Assembly: GCF_001870435.1 (NCBI RefSeq)
Contig: NZ_MDDR01000035.1
Location: forward strand, 248,001-312,000
Length of the DNA stretch: 64,000 nucleotides
Origin: Pseudomonas costantinii
GTDB taxonomy: Bacteria > Pseudomonadota > Gammaproteobacteria > Pseudomonadales > Pseudomonadaceae
Direction of reading: 5' to 3'
In this document: positions 53,062-62,275 of the stretch, piece after piece
Numbering within the stretch: position 1 is the first letter of the stretch
Layout: every line of letters begins with the position of its first letter
The notes under the pieces: generated by a model
The model's database searches: none
What the model was told of the DNA's origin: nothing
The model's input: the letters and a program-made list of their open reading frames with translations, nothing else
Translations under genes and position numbers: made by a program

Positions 53062-53858
53062 GCAGAGAATCCGTGTTCAGCGCCAGGGAAGGTAACGGCT
53101 TTGACTTCGCTGACGTAAGCGCTCAACGCGGCGTGGATGCTGTCCTGACCGGCCATGAAGTTTTTCACGAACTTCGGTACGCGGCCGGAAATCGACAGGC
53201 CGAGCATGTCGTGCACTACCAGCACTTGGCCGTCGGTGTCCGAACCGGCGCCGATACCGATCACCGGCACTTTAACGGCTTGAGTGATTTCTGCCGCCAG
53301 TTCGCTGGGCACGCATTCAAGCACGATCATTGCCGCGCCCGCTTGCTCCAGGGCGATCGCATCTGCACGCATCTGACGCGCCTGGGCTTCGTTGCGGCCT
53401 TGAACCTTGTACCCGCCGAGGATGTTCACCGACTGTGGGGTCAGGCCCATGTGTACGCACACCGGCACGCCGCGCTCAGCCAGCAGGCGGATCGATTCGG
53501 CAAGCCACACGGCGCCTTCGACTTTGATCATGTGCGCACCGGCTTGCATCAGCTTACCGGCGTTATGGAGGGTCTGTTCAACAGTGGCGTAACCCATGAA
53601 CGGCAGGTCGGCGATGATGAAAGCGCCGTCGTTACCGCGTTTGACGCTGGCAGTGTGGTAAGCGAGTTCATCGGTGGTAACAGGCAGGGTGCTGTCATTC
53701 CCTTGAAGAACCATGCCCAGGGAGTCACCCACCAGTAACACCTCGACACCCGCCTGGCAGCTGGCGTGGGCGAAGGTGGCGTCATAGCAGGTCAGCATGG
53801 TGATTTTTTCACCTTTGAGTTTGAGGCTCTGCAAGGTGGTCAGGGTAATGTCTGGCAT
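53058..53858 (-). CDS. panB: 3-methyl-2-oxobutanoate hydroxymethyltransferase
   Basis: 266 residues from ATG 53858 (MPDITLTTLQSLKLKGEKIT), with AGGA upstream; a start at 53873 would add five codons. TIM-barrel motifs are MLTCYDATFAHASCQAGVEV (about 21-40), VGDSLGMVLQGNDSTLPVT with the Mg-binding Asp, HMIKVEGAVWLAESIRLLAE and VPVCVHMGLTPQSVNILGGY. It makes ketopantoate for CoA synthesis. It lies in the folK-panB-panC order typical of Pseudomonas. The 214-base gap upstream of it to folK may hold its own promoter. Confidence 0.97.
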   Translation of the reverse strand: MPDITLTTLQSLKLKGEKITMLTCYDATFAHASCQAGVEVLLVGDSLGMVLQGNDSTLPVTTDELAYHTASVKRGNDGAFIIADLPFMGYATVEQTLHNAGKLMQAGAHMIKVEGAVWLAESIRLLAERGVPVCVHMGLTPQSVNILGGYKVQGRNEAQARQMRADAIALEQAGAAMIVLECVPSELAAEITQAVKVPVIGIGAGSDTDGQVLVVHDMLGLSISGRVPKFVKNFMAGQDSIHAALSAYVSEVKAVTFPGAEHGFSA

Positions 53859-54072
53859 GAAAAGGGTCCTCATTCAGGCGCTTGGAAACAGCGAGTAACG
53901 CGCGTGAGTCTTCGTTTATACAGGCGCACTGTCTTGAGAGCAGTGCTTATAAGGCCTGGATTGCGCCCTTTAGCGCCGGGTAGGCGGCAGCGGGACGCCT
54001 ATAGTCGTGATGAGGACACGGGAAGTCAATTGGATGTGTTACCGCATTGTTACGAGTGGGGTGTTACCGCTG

Positions 54073-54570
54073 TTACTGATGCGATTCAGCTGGTGCGATG
54101 CGCTCCAGGCCGACAAACGGGCAAGCGAGTAGCAGCTCGCAGAGCGTTTGGCCGTCGGGCAGTGTCAAGGTGGCAGGCGCCAGTTCGGCCAGCGGGTACA
54201 ACACGAACGCCCGCAGGTGCATCTGGTAGTGAGGCACCTTGAGGCGCGGCTCGTCGATCAGTCGATTGCCAAACAGTAGGATGTCCAGGTCCAAGGTGCG
54301 CGGGCCCCAACGCTCAAGGCGTTCGCGGCCCTGGTCGTTCTCGATGGCTTGCAGCGCGTCGAGCAGTTCCAGTGGCGCAAGGCTGCTGTCCAGCGCTGCA
54401 ACCGCATTGGTGTAGCGCGGTTGGCCCGCAAGCAGCGAATCACTTTGATAGAACGCGGACACGCCAGCGACGGTGGTGCCCGGCAATGACGACAACGCCC
54501 GGGCGGCGCTGCGCAATTGCTGATCAGGGGCAGCCAGGTTGCTGCCCATGCCGATGTAGATACGCTCCAC
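54073..54570 (-). CDS. folK: 6-hydroxymethyl-dihydropterin pyrophosphokinase
   Basis: 165 residues. The ERIYIGMGSNLAAPDQQLRS start, QSDSLLAGQPRYTNAVAALD (about 42-61) and the signature ERWGPRTLDLDILLFGNRLI (about 84-103) with the two metal-binding Asp residues are all intact. It transfers pyrophosphate from ATP to the pterin, the step before FolP (29791-30642). Two bases separate its start from the pcnB stop. Confidence 0.97.
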   Translation of the reverse strand: MERIYIGMGSNLAAPDQQLRSAARALSSLPGTTVAGVSAFYQSDSLLAGQPRYTNAVAALDSSLAPLELLDALQAIENDQGRERLERWGPRTLDLDILLFGNRLIDEPRLKVPHYQMHLRAFVLYPLAELAPATLTLPDGQTLCELLLACPFVGLERIAPAESHQ

Positions 54571-54572
54571 GT

Positions 54573-55976
54573 TTATTCGCCCGCTGCGCCCGAGGTATCT
54601 GCGCTGCGCTTACGCTTGCTGCTGGAGCTGCGACGGCGCTTTTTCGGGCCTTCGCCGGCGCCATCGCCTTTGCTGCCGAGGTCACGGATCATGTCGCGGC
54701 GCTGGCTGTCATTGGCGTCCTGATAATCGGTCCACCATTCGCCCAGGCCGTCGGTCTGCTCGCCGGCGCTTTCGCGCAGCAGCAGGAAGTCGTAGCCGGC
54801 ACGGAAACGCGGGTTGTCCAGCAGCAGATCGGCGCGTTTGCCGCTGCGGCGGGGCAGGCGCTCTTGCATGTCCCAGATCTCGCGGATCGGCATGGTGAAG
54901 CGTTTCGGGATAGCGATGCGCTGGCACTGCTCTGCGATCAGCTCGTGAGCGGCTTCCTGCATGGCTGGGATTGGCGGCATGCCTCGGTCCTGCAAGCGCA
55001 GTACGCGTTTTGGCAGGGCTGGCCACAACAGTGCGGCAAACAGGAACGCCGGGGTCACCGGTTTGTTCTGCTTGATGCGCAGATCGGTGTTGATCAACGC
55101 TTCGCTGATCAGGGTGTGGGTGTAGGTCGGGTTGTGTTCCAAAGCCTCGGCGCTGGCCGGGAACAGTGGGTCGAACAACTGCAGGTCGACGAGCATTTCG
55201 AACGTGTCGGCGGCATAACCCGAGAGGAACAGCTTGAGCACTTCTTCGAACAGGCGTGCCGACGGGATTTCCCGCAGCATCGGCGCCAACTCGCGAATCG
55301 GCGCGGCGGTGTGTTTCTCGATACCGAAGTTCAGCTTGGCGGCAAAGCGCACCGCTCGCAGCATGCGCACCGGGTCTTCCTGGTAACGCTGAGTCGGGTC
55401 GCCGATCAGCCGGATCAAGTTGTTGCGGATGTCGTGTACGCCATTGGCGTAATCGAGGATGCGCTCGCTGACCGGGTCGTAATACAGGGCGTTGATGGTG
55501 AAGTCGCGGCGTTGCGCGTCCTCTTCCAGGGTGCCGTAGACATTGTCACGCAGGATGCGCCCGCTCTCGTTGCGGGAAGACTGATTGGTGTCTTCCTCTT
55601 CATCGTTTTGCGGGTGGCCGGCGCGGAAGGTCGCGACCTCGATGATTTCGCGACCAAAGTGAATGTGCACCAGCTTGAAGCGGCGGCCGATGATCCGCGC
55701 ATTGCGGAATTCGGCTCGCACTTGCTCGGGCGTGGCGCTGGTGGCGACGTCGAAATCCTTCGGCGTGATATTGAGCAGCATGTCACGCACGCACCCGCCC
55801 ACCAGATAAGCCTGGTAGCCGGCGTTCTGCAAACGTTCGACGATGTTCACCGCATAACGGCTGAATTGAGCGCGCTGCAATGAATGCTGATTGCTGTTAA
55901 GCACTTCAGGCGTGCTGCGAATGTGTTGCGTACGACGCAAGGGGGAACGGAATGACTGGAACAACTTCTTCAGCAT
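54573..55976 (-). CDS. pcnB: Poly(A) polymerase I
   Basis: 467 residues from ATG 55976 (MLKKLFQSFRSPLRRTQHIR); an in-frame ATG three codons upstream is possible. The nucleotidyltransferase signature AYLVGGCVRDMLLNITPKDF and DVATSATPEQ (about 55-85) has the catalytic Asp pair. RRDFTINALYYDP follows near 140, then GDPTQRYQEDPVRMLRAVRF near 175. The Lys/Arg/Ser-rich C terminus (KKRRRSSSSKRKRS) binds RNA. It adds poly(A) tails that promote RNA decay and so works with PNPase. pcnB lies downstream of crcZ in Pseudomonas generally. Confidence 0.96.
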   Translation of the reverse strand: MLKKLFQSFRSPLRRTQHIRSTPEVLNSNQHSLQRAQFSRYAVNIVERLQNAGYQAYLVGGCVRDMLLNITPKDFDVATSATPEQVRAEFRNARIIGRRFKLVHIHFGREIIEVATFRAGHPQNDEEEDTNQSSRNESGRILRDNVYGTLEEDAQRRDFTINALYYDPVSERILDYANGVHDIRNNLIRLIGDPTQRYQEDPVRMLRAVRFAAKLNFGIEKHTAAPIRELAPMLREIPSARLFEEVLKLFLSGYAADTFEMLVDLQLFDPLFPASAEALEHNPTYTHTLISEALINTDLRIKQNKPVTPAFLFAALLWPALPKRVLRLQDRGMPPIPAMQEAAHELIAEQCQRIAIPKRFTMPIREIWDMQERLPRRSGKRADLLLDNPRFRAGYDFLLLRESAGEQTDGLGEWWTDYQDANDSQRRDMIRDLGSKGDGAGEGPKKRRRSSSSKRKRSADTSGAAGE

Positions 55977-56121
55977 GGGATGCACTGTTTGAAGGAATGT
56001 TCGGCCATAACGAAGAATGACCGCATGATGGGCGGGGATTCTAGCATTTAGTCGGGGGATGGTGTAGGAACAAGCTGCAGGCCTTGCGCCATAAGCCTTA
56101 AAACGTTAAATGCCGGAAACT

Positions 56122-56482
56122 ACAAGGGGAGCCGAAGCTCCCCCAGAAGTAGTTGCGTGCTCTATTTTTATTATTGGTTGCGGGCTTCTTGTTTTTGTTG
56201 ATCGCCCTCGCCATGAAGCTTCACCTTCATGACACTCCCAATCGGGAGTCAAGAGCAAACGGATTGCTTTGGTCGCTGTGTTGCTGATCTACGATCCAAC
56301 CAGTTCAGGCTCTGCCTTAGGGCAGTTTTTGTTGTTCTCGGCCTGGTTGCGGGGCAAGCCCCAAATGCAACGCCTCTCCAAAAGAATCAGTTAGCTGCGC
56401 CTCCGCCGTGTTGTTTTTGTTATGCGTGAGTCGATTCGTCTTATTTTTATTGTCTTGTACAAAGCTTGTTATTGTTTTTGTA
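56122..56482 (-). ncRNA. crcZ: CrcZ, Hfq/Crc-sequestering small RNA
   Basis: The region between cbrB and pcnB holds on the minus strand an RNA of about 360 bases with six A-rich CA motifs (AAnAAnAA): in AACAATAACAA at the 5' end, AATAAAAATAAG, AACAAAAACAAC, AACAACAAAAAC, CAACAAAAACAAG and AATAATAAAAATAG. Its 5' end is set by the sigma-54 element at 56493-56508 (predicted +1 near 56482). The 3' end is a GGGGAGC-TTCG-GCTCCCC hairpin (56126-56143). In pseudomonads CrcZ is activated by CbrB and titrates Hfq with Crc, lifting catabolite repression. Location, motif content and promoter all agree; ends are predicted, not mapped. Confidence 0.93.
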
Positions 56483-56492
56483 CTAAGCATAT

Positions 56493-56508
56493 AGCAGGGT
56501 GCGTGCCA
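56493..56508 (-). promoter_or_regulatory. Sigma-54 promoter of crcZ
   Basis: TGGCACGCACCCTGCT on the minus strand has canonical -24 (TGGCAC) and -12 (TGCT) elements at exact spacing. The predicted start is about 12 bases downstream of the -12 GC, near 56482. Confidence 0.93.
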
Positions 56509-56567
56509 ACTTTTGTACCGCCCAGCAAAACCGGGGGGTTGAGGTGGTTTCGGGTTTCCAGCAGGCG

Positions 56568-56606
56568 AAAAAAAGCCGGGGCTTCGTTACCGTAAGCCCC
56601 GGCTTT
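56568..56606 (-). terminator. Terminator of cbrB
   Basis: AAGCCCCGGC pairs with GCCGGGGCTT, followed on the minus strand by a run of T. It separates the cbrAB transcript from the independent crcZ promoter and so isolates the sRNA. Confidence 0.9.
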
Positions 56607-56632
56607 TGTTACGTGAAAATTTAGCGGTAACA
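56607..56632. promoter_or_regulatory. CbrB binding site upstream of crcZ
   Basis: TGTTAC and GTAACA are inverted half sites separated by 14 bases, the arrangement reported for the CbrB upstream activating sequence at crcZ. It lies about 100-140 bases upstream of the -24/-12 element. Further GTTAC half sites are at 56586-56590 and 56653-56657, which could support cooperative binding. Confidence 0.8.
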
Positions 56633-56673
56633 GTTTTTTCACATCTGAGGGTGTTACCTGTGGGGGCACACCC

Positions 56674-58104
56674 TCAACTCTCGCTGGCCACCCCGGTCTT
56701 GCGTCGTGGAATGCCCAAGCGCTGGCGCCGTTCCCACAGGCACTTACGGCTCACGCCCAGCTTGCGAGCCAGTTCGGTTTCGGTCATGTGGTCCTGATGC
56801 TCAAGGACGAAATGCTGGAAGTAATCTTCCAGCGACAAATCTTCCGTCGGCTCATGACTGGTATTGCTACCACCGCCCTGTTGCGGGGCCAGACCGATGA
56901 AGTCGTCGTCCTCCAAGTCACTGAGCTCAATATCGATACCCAGCAGCTCTGCAGAAATTTCCGGGCTCTCCGACAAAATCACCGCGCGTTCGACCGCGTT
57001 CTCCAGTTCTCGCACGTTACCTGGCCACGAGTAATGCCGAATCGCCTGCTCGGCGTCCGCGGCAAACTTCAGGTCGGTACGGTTGATGCGCGCACTCTGA
57101 CGCAGCAGGAATGCGTTAGCGATCTCGTTGACGTCGGCGCCACGTTCACGCAGGGCCGGCAACTTGAGGGCGATCACATGGAGGCGGTAGTACAAGTCTT
57201 CACGGAACTGGCCGATCTTGGCCAGGCTCTTCAGATCACGGTGGGTAGCCGCGATCAGTCGAACATCAACCTTCTGCGATTGCACCGAACCTACGCGGCG
57301 AATTTCACCTTCCTGCAATACGCGCAGCAAGCGCGCCTGCGCTTCAAGAGGCAGTTCGCCAATTTCGTCGAGGAATAAAGTGCCGCCGTCTGCCGCCTCG
57401 ACCAAACCCGCCCGCCCGGCGCTGGCGCCGGTAAACGCGCCTTTCTCGTGGCCGAACAGTTCGGACTCGATCAGGGATTCGGGGATCGCCGCGCAGTTCA
57501 CCGAGATCATCGGTGCCTTGGCGCGCTTGGACAGGTTGTGCAGCGCTCGGGCTACCAGTTCCTTGCCGGTGCCCGACTCGCCCTGGATCAATACATTGGA
57601 GTCGGTAGGCGCGACTTTGCGGATCTTGCCGTACAGGTCCTGCATCGGTGGGCAGGAGCCAATGATGCCGATCTCGCCGTTGCTGTTGTCGACACCTGGC
57701 TTATCGGCGGCTTTACCGGCTGGGCGCTGCTCGGCGGGCGAACTGCTGGCCGACTGACGGTCGCGCAGGATGCGGGCTACGGCCTGGAGCATTTCGTCGT
57801 GGTCGAAGGGCTTGGCGATGTAGTCCACCGCGCCCATCTTCATTGAGTCCACTGCCGAACGCAGGCTGGCGTAGCTGGTCATGATCAGCACCGGGGTGCC
57901 TTGGCCAAGCTTGATCAGCTCGGTGCCCGGCGCGCCCGGCAGGCGCAAGTCGCTGACAACCAGGTCAAACGTGGGAATGCTGAATCGCTCTTGGGCTTCC
58001 TGCACCGAGCCGGCTTCGCTGACCTGGTACTGATTACGTTCAAGCAGGCGACGCAAGGCAGAGCGGATAATTGTTTCGTCTTCGACGATCAAAATGTGCG
58101 GCAT
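56674..58104 (-). CDS. cbrB: NtrC-family response regulator CbrB
   Basis: 476 residues. The receiver domain has the acidic pair VEDE (residues 7-10), the phosphorylated Asp52 (FDLVVSDLRLPG) and Lys near 98 (AKPFDHDE). The AAA+ domain has Walker A GESGTGKELVARALHN (about 172-187), the sigma-54 contact loop GAFTGA (about 236) and Walker B GGTLFLDEIGELPL. The C-terminal Fis helix-turn-helix is TETELARKLGVSRKCLWERR, then QRLGIPRR. CbrB activates crcZ from sigma-54, and its presumed site and promoter lie directly downstream. It starts 22 bases after the cbrA stop. The fused order cbrA-cbrB-crcZ is the conserved Pseudomonas locus. Confidence 0.97.
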   Translation of the reverse strand: MPHILIVEDETIIRSALRRLLERNQYQVSEAGSVQEAQERFSIPTFDLVVSDLRLPGAPGTELIKLGQGTPVLIMTSYASLRSAVDSMKMGAVDYIAKPFDHDEMLQAVARILRDRQSASSSPAEQRPAGKAADKPGVDNSNGEIGIIGSCPPMQDLYGKIRKVAPTDSNVLIQGESGTGKELVARALHNLSKRAKAPMISVNCAAIPESLIESELFGHEKGAFTGASAGRAGLVEAADGGTLFLDEIGELPLEAQARLLRVLQEGEIRRVGSVQSQKVDVRLIAATHRDLKSLAKIGQFREDLYYRLHVIALKLPALRERGADVNEIANAFLLRQSARINRTDLKFAADAEQAIRHYSWPGNVRELENAVERAVILSESPEISAELLGIDIELSDLEDDDFIGLAPQQGGGSNTSHEPTEDLSLEDYFQHFVLEHQDHMTETELARKLGVSRKCLWERRQRLGIPRRKTGVASES

Positions 58105-58126
58105 TGATTCAATTCTCTCGACGGTC

Positions 58127-61081
58127 TCAGTTCACAGCGGACGTCGCTTCGACATGACGCGGCAAGGTCACCCGAATACGGGTGCCGCGTTGGCTTTCAA
58201 TGTCAGCCGGGCTGTCGATGGTGATTTGTCCATAATGCTCTTCAACGATGGAATAGACCAGTGCAAGGCCCAGACCGGTACCTTCACCTGGATCCTTGGT
58301 GGTGAAGAAGGGTTCGAACAATCGGTCCATGATGTTCTGTGGAATGCCGCTGCCTTCATCCTCAACGATCAGATCGATCGTATGTTCGAAAGCCTCGGTC
58401 TTGACGCGTACCGCGCCGCCGGCCGGCGTTGCGTCGCGGGCGTTGGACAGCAGGTTGATCAGTACTTGGGCCAGGCGTTGTGAGTCGCCGTCAACCCAGT
58501 GGTCCGGGTCGCACAGGTTAAAGAACTGTACTTCGAAATTGCGCCGGTTCAAGGCCAGCAGCCCAATGGCGTCTTGCGCTACTTCAGCCAGGCACACAGC
58601 CTCGTCCTGGTTCTGATGGGCGCCCGCGTGAGCAAAGCTCATCAGCGACTGCACGATGCGCGAGACACGCTTGGTCTGCTCAAGGATTTGCCCGCTGATC
58701 TCGGTGATTTCGCCATCTTCTTCGCGCTCTTCCCGCAGGTTCTGCGCGAGGCAGGCGATACCGGTGATCGGATTACCAATTTCATGGGCTACCCCCGCTG
58801 CCAGGCGGCCAATACTGGCCAAGCGCTCGGAGTGCACCAGCTTGTCTTCGAGCATCTGGGTTTCGGTCAGGTCTTCTACCAGCAACACCAAACCGCTGTT
58901 ACCGGGTGCCAGGGGTTCGTCGATGGCAGCTTTGTGCAGGTTGAGCCAACGGGTCTGGCCATCGAGGGCCAAATGTTGTTTGTGCAAATGCTCGTCAGGC
59001 AGGTTGATGAAACCTTGCAGCAGTTCTTTCCATGGGTCTCCCAGGGTATTGAGGCGCGAACCGACCACACGTTGAGCGGCGATTCCCGTCAGTTCTTCCA
59101 TGGCCTTGTTCCACATCAGGATCTCTTGGTCCTTGGCCAGGGAGCACACGCCCATCGGCAGTTCCTGCAGGGTCTGGCGGTGGTAGCGACGCAGGGCATC
59201 GAGTTCGGCCGCGAGGCCGGTGAGACGTGAGTGATAATCCTCCAGCCGGCTCTCGATGAAGTGGATGTCTTCGGTCACGTAGTTTTCGCCGCCGGCCTTG
59301 TAAGGCAGGAAGGTTTCCACCATGTCCTGGGACACGCTCGGGCCCATCAGCCCGGACAGGTTGGCTTCGATTCGGTCACGCAGGCGGCGTAACGCATAGG
59401 GTCGGCGCTCGTCGAATGGCAGATAGAGATCGCGTAGCGCTTGTTCGACTTCCTTTTGCGCGGCTTTCGCACCCAGGGGTTTGGCCAATTGCGTGGCGAA
59501 CTCCTGGGGTGACGCGGCATGCAGTTCACGGCGTTGCGGGCGGCGCACGTTGTCCACTGCGCAGGCTTCGGCGGCGCTGGTCTCTTCCGGGCTGGCGTTG
59601 GTGAACAGCGAGATCAGGGTGAACATCAGCACGTTGGCAGCCAGGGACGCAATCGCTGCCATGTGCCAACTGGTGTCGTCCAGCACGTAGATCATGTTCA
59701 GCAGTGGGATGTAGAAACCTTGCAGGTTGCCGACCAGCGGCAGCAGCATGGTGACGATCCACACGAGGATGCCTGCTAGCAGCCCGGCGATAAAACCACG
59801 GCGATTGGCCGTCGGCCAGTACAGCACCGACAACACGCCCGGCAGGAACTGCAAGGTGGCGACGAAGGCGACGATACCCAGGTTGGCCAGGTCCTGTCCG
59901 GCGCCGAGCAGCAGGTAGAAACCATAGCCGGCCATGATGATCGCGACGATCAGCGCACGGCGTGTCCATTTCAGCCAGCGGTAAATATTGCCTTCAGCGG
60001 GTGGCTGGTACAGCGGCAACACCAGGTGGTTGAGCGCCATGCCCGAGAGGGCCAAGGTGGTGACGATGATCAGTCCGCTGGCGGCTGATAAACCGCCGAC
60101 GTAAGCGAGGAGTGCCAAGGCTGGGCTGTTGGCGGCAATCCCGATGCCGAGGGTGAAATATTCAGGGTTGGTGGTCGCCCCCAGTTTCAGGCCGGCCCAG
60201 AGGATCAGCGGCACCGCCAGGCTCATCAGCAGCAGGAACAGCGGCAAGCCCCAGCTGGCGCTGACCAGTGAGCGCGGGTTGAGGTTTTCGGTGAAGGTCA
60301 TGTGGTACATGTGCGGCATCACGATCGCCGAGGCGAAGAACACCAGCAGCAGCGTGCGCCATGGGCCTTCCTGTAACGGAGTATGCAGGGCGGCGAGGGC
60401 GGTCTGGTTTTGCAGCAGCCACAGTTCAAGTTGTTGCGGGCCGTCGAACACGCCGTAGAGCGCATAGAGGCCGACGCCGCCGATGGCGATCAGCTTGATC
60501 ACCGATTCGAAGGCAATCGCAAATACCAGGCCTTCGTGCTTCTCGCGGGTGGCGATATGGCGCGAGCCGAAGAAAATCGTGAACAGGCTGATCAGCGCGC
60601 AAAAGGCCAGGGCGACCCGATGTTGAACGGGTTCGCGAGTCAGAATGCTGATGGAGTCGGCGACGGCCTGGATCTGCAGGGCCAGCAGGGGCAACACGCC
60701 GATCAACATGAAGATGGTGGTCAGCGCACCGGCCCAGGTGCTGCGAAAACGAAAGGCAAACAAGTCCGCCAGGGAAGACAACTGATAGGTGCGAGTAATC
60801 TTCAGAATCGGATACAGCAACACGGGTGCCAGCAGGAAGGCGCCGGACACCCCTAGATAGCTGGAAAGAAAGCCATAACCGTATTGGTAGGCCAAACCCA
60901 CTGTGCCGTAGAACGCCCAGGCGCTGGCATAGACGCCCAAGGACAATGTGTAGGTCAAGGGATGGCGAATGATCGCCCGCGGAATCATTCCACGCTCACT
61001 GATCCAGGCGACGCCGAACAACGCAGCCAGGTAGGCGGCGCTGATCAGCAGCATCTGGGTGAGGCTAAAGCTCATCGGCAT
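58127..61081 (-). CDS. cbrA: Sensor histidine kinase CbrA with SLC5 transporter domain
   Basis: 984 residues from ATG 61081, or 982 from ATG 61075. The N-terminal half is a solute:sodium symporter (SLC5) domain with about 13 membrane segments, starting at MLLISAAYLAALFGVAWISE. A linker follows (about 510-600), then a PAS region (LPMGVCSLAKDQEILMWNKA near 640), and the kinase core. His766 in the H-box (AHEIGNPITGIACLAQNLRE) and the ATP lid with NLLSNARDATPAGG, VEDEGSGIP and GEGTGLGLALVYSIV mark an active kinase. It phosphorylates CbrB. The transporter domain has been shown to import histidine in Pseudomonas; whether transport drives signalling is unsettled. The small gene cbrX overlaps its start. 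Confidence 0.97.
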   Translation of the reverse strand: MPMSFSLTQMLLISAAYLAALFGVAWISERGMIPRAIIRHPLTYTLSLGVYASAWAFYGTVGLAYQYGYGFLSSYLGVSGAFLLAPVLLYPILKITRTYQLSSLADLFAFRFRSTWAGALTTIFMLIGVLPLLALQIQAVADSISILTREPVQHRVALAFCALISLFTIFFGSRHIATREKHEGLVFAIAFESVIKLIAIGGVGLYALYGVFDGPQQLELWLLQNQTALAALHTPLQEGPWRTLLLVFFASAIVMPHMYHMTFTENLNPRSLVSASWGLPLFLLLMSLAVPLILWAGLKLGATTNPEYFTLGIGIAANSPALALLAYVGGLSAASGLIIVTTLALSGMALNHLVLPLYQPPAEGNIYRWLKWTRRALIVAIIMAGYGFYLLLGAGQDLANLGIVAFVATLQFLPGVLSVLYWPTANRRGFIAGLLAGILVWIVTMLLPLVGNLQGFYIPLLNMIYVLDDTSWHMAAIASLAANVLMFTLISLFTNASPEETSAAEACAVDNVRRPQRRELHAASPQEFATQLAKPLGAKAAQKEVEQALRDLYLPFDERRPYALRRLRDRIEANLSGLMGPSVSQDMVETFLPYKAGGENYVTEDIHFIESRLEDYHSRLTGLAAELDALRRYHRQTLQELPMGVCSLAKDQEILMWNKAMEELTGIAAQRVVGSRLNTLGDPWKELLQGFINLPDEHLHKQHLALDGQTRWLNLHKAAIDEPLAPGNSGLVLLVEDLTETQMLEDKLVHSERLASIGRLAAGVAHEIGNPITGIACLAQNLREEREEDGEITEISGQILEQTKRVSRIVQSLMSFAHAGAHQNQDEAVCLAEVAQDAIGLLALNRRNFEVQFFNLCDPDHWVDGDSQRLAQVLINLLSNARDATPAGGAVRVKTEAFEHTIDLIVEDEGSGIPQNIMDRLFEPFFTTKDPGEGTGLGLALVYSIVEEHYGQITIDSPADIESQRGTRIRVTLPRHVEATSAVN

Positions 61082-61241
61082 CTTTTTGGCTCTGCAGGAT
61101 GAAGGTCACGACGATCAGGATCAGCCACAGCAGATAAGGGCGGTACCAGGCGCCTGTGGCGTCGATCCACCAATCCATGATGGCGGGGGAAAACAGGTAG
61201 ATCCCGACGACCAGCAGCAGGACCAATCGATAGATGTACAT
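61065..61241 (-). CDS. cbrX: Small membrane protein CbrX
   Basis: 58 codons, ATG at 61241 to TAG at 61065, overlapping the cbrA start by 17 bases in another frame. Two hydrophobic segments are present: YRLVLLLVVGIYLFSPAIM (residues 4-22) and PYLLWLILIVVTFILQS (about 35-51), separated by a Trp-rich loop (DWWIDATGAWYR). AGAGG lies 5 bases before the ATG. A short membrane ORF upstream of cbrA in the same transcript has been described as cbrX in P. putida; position and length agree. Overlap suggests translational coupling to CbrA. Similar small proteins accompany other SLC5 transporters (DUF4212-like); function here is inferred. Confidence 0.88.
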   Translation of the reverse strand: MYIYRLVLLLVVGIYLFSPAIMDWWIDATGAWYRPYLLWLILIVVTFILQSQKDADEL

Positions 61242-61303
61242 GTTGGCCTCTGATTAAAAAACTGCGGCGATGGTAACGGATGGTGGCCAAGCTGCAAGCG
61301 CCT

Positions 61304-62191
61304 TCAGCTCAATTGCGCTTCGGCCAATGTGAGTGTGCGCGGGATAAGCAAAGCATCCCAGTGCGCAATACCCCAATCCAGCAGTTCCCGTGGGCTGGCG
61401 TGAAGCAGCTCGTCGCCGGGTTGCTGGCCGAGAGCGCGCAATGCTCTCAACAACAAAGGCGTGGCCTGGTCGGTCGCCAACGGTGGGGATCGGTAAGACT
61501 TTCCCAGCTTGTTACCGTCCGGCTGGATGATCAGCGGTACGTGCAGGTAGCGCGGTTGGCGCAGGCCCAGTAACTCCTGCAAGTACAGCTGGCGCGGTGT
61601 GGAGTCCAGCAGGTCGGCGCCGCGCACGATATCGGTAATACCTTGCCAGGCATCATCGAGCACCACGGCCAGTTGATAGGCGTAGAGGCCGTCTCGGCGA
61701 CGGATAACGAAATCGCCTACATCACGGCCAAGATGCTGTCGGAATTCGCCCTGCACGCGGTCGGTAAAGTGGTACTCAAGTTCGGGGACGCGCAGGCGTA
61801 TCGCGGCATCTTGCTGATCGTGCCCCGCATTGCGGCACAAACCTGGGTAAATCCCGTTGTAGGGCTCCAGCTGTTTACGTGAGCAGGTGCAGGCGTATGC
61901 CAGGCCATGGTTGAACATGTCGTTCAGTACTTTGGCGTAGGCGTCATGCCGCTCGCTTTGCCGGACCAGTTCGCCATCCCACTCAAAGCCGTAGCTTTCC
62001 AGGGCATGCAGAATCGCCGTCTGGGCGCCGGGTTGTTCTCGAGGTGGGTCGAGGTCTTCCATGCGCATTAACCAGCGGCCATGGTTGGCACGGGCATCGA
62101 GGTAGGAGGCGAGGGCGGCGACCAGTGAGCCGAAGTGCAAATGGCCGCTGGGCGTGGGGGCGAAACGCCCGATATAGGTAGAGGCTGTCAT
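61304..62191 (-). CDS. gluQ: Glutamyl-Q tRNA(Asp) synthetase
   Basis: 295 residues, shorter than GluRS because the anticodon-binding domain is absent. YIGRFAPTPSGHLHFGSLVA (about 6-25) has the HIGH-type motif. Zinc ligands are in CTCSRKQLEPYNGIYPGLC (about 100-118). The KMSKS-like loop is DGNKLGKSYRSPPL (about 228). It attaches glutamate to queuosine of tRNA-Asp. The dksA-gluQ order is conserved in proteobacteria and here leads into cbrX-cbrA-cbrB. Confidence 0.96.
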   Translation of the reverse strand: MTASTYIGRFAPTPSGHLHFGSLVAALASYLDARANHGRWLMRMEDLDPPREQPGAQTAILHALESYGFEWDGELVRQSERHDAYAKVLNDMFNHGLAYACTCSRKQLEPYNGIYPGLCRNAGHDQQDAAIRLRVPELEYHFTDRVQGEFRQHLGRDVGDFVIRRRDGLYAYQLAVVLDDAWQGITDIVRGADLLDSTPRQLYLQELLGLRQPRYLHVPLIIQPDGNKLGKSYRSPPLATDQATPLLLRALRALGQQPGDELLHASPRELLDWGIAHWDALLIPRTLTLAEAQLS

Positions 62192-62275
62192 GGGCCGGAT
62201 ACTACTGGAAAATCGGTAAACGCCAGAAACAAAAATGGGGCGTTTGCACGCCCCATTCGTTCAGTTCGGCAGGGA

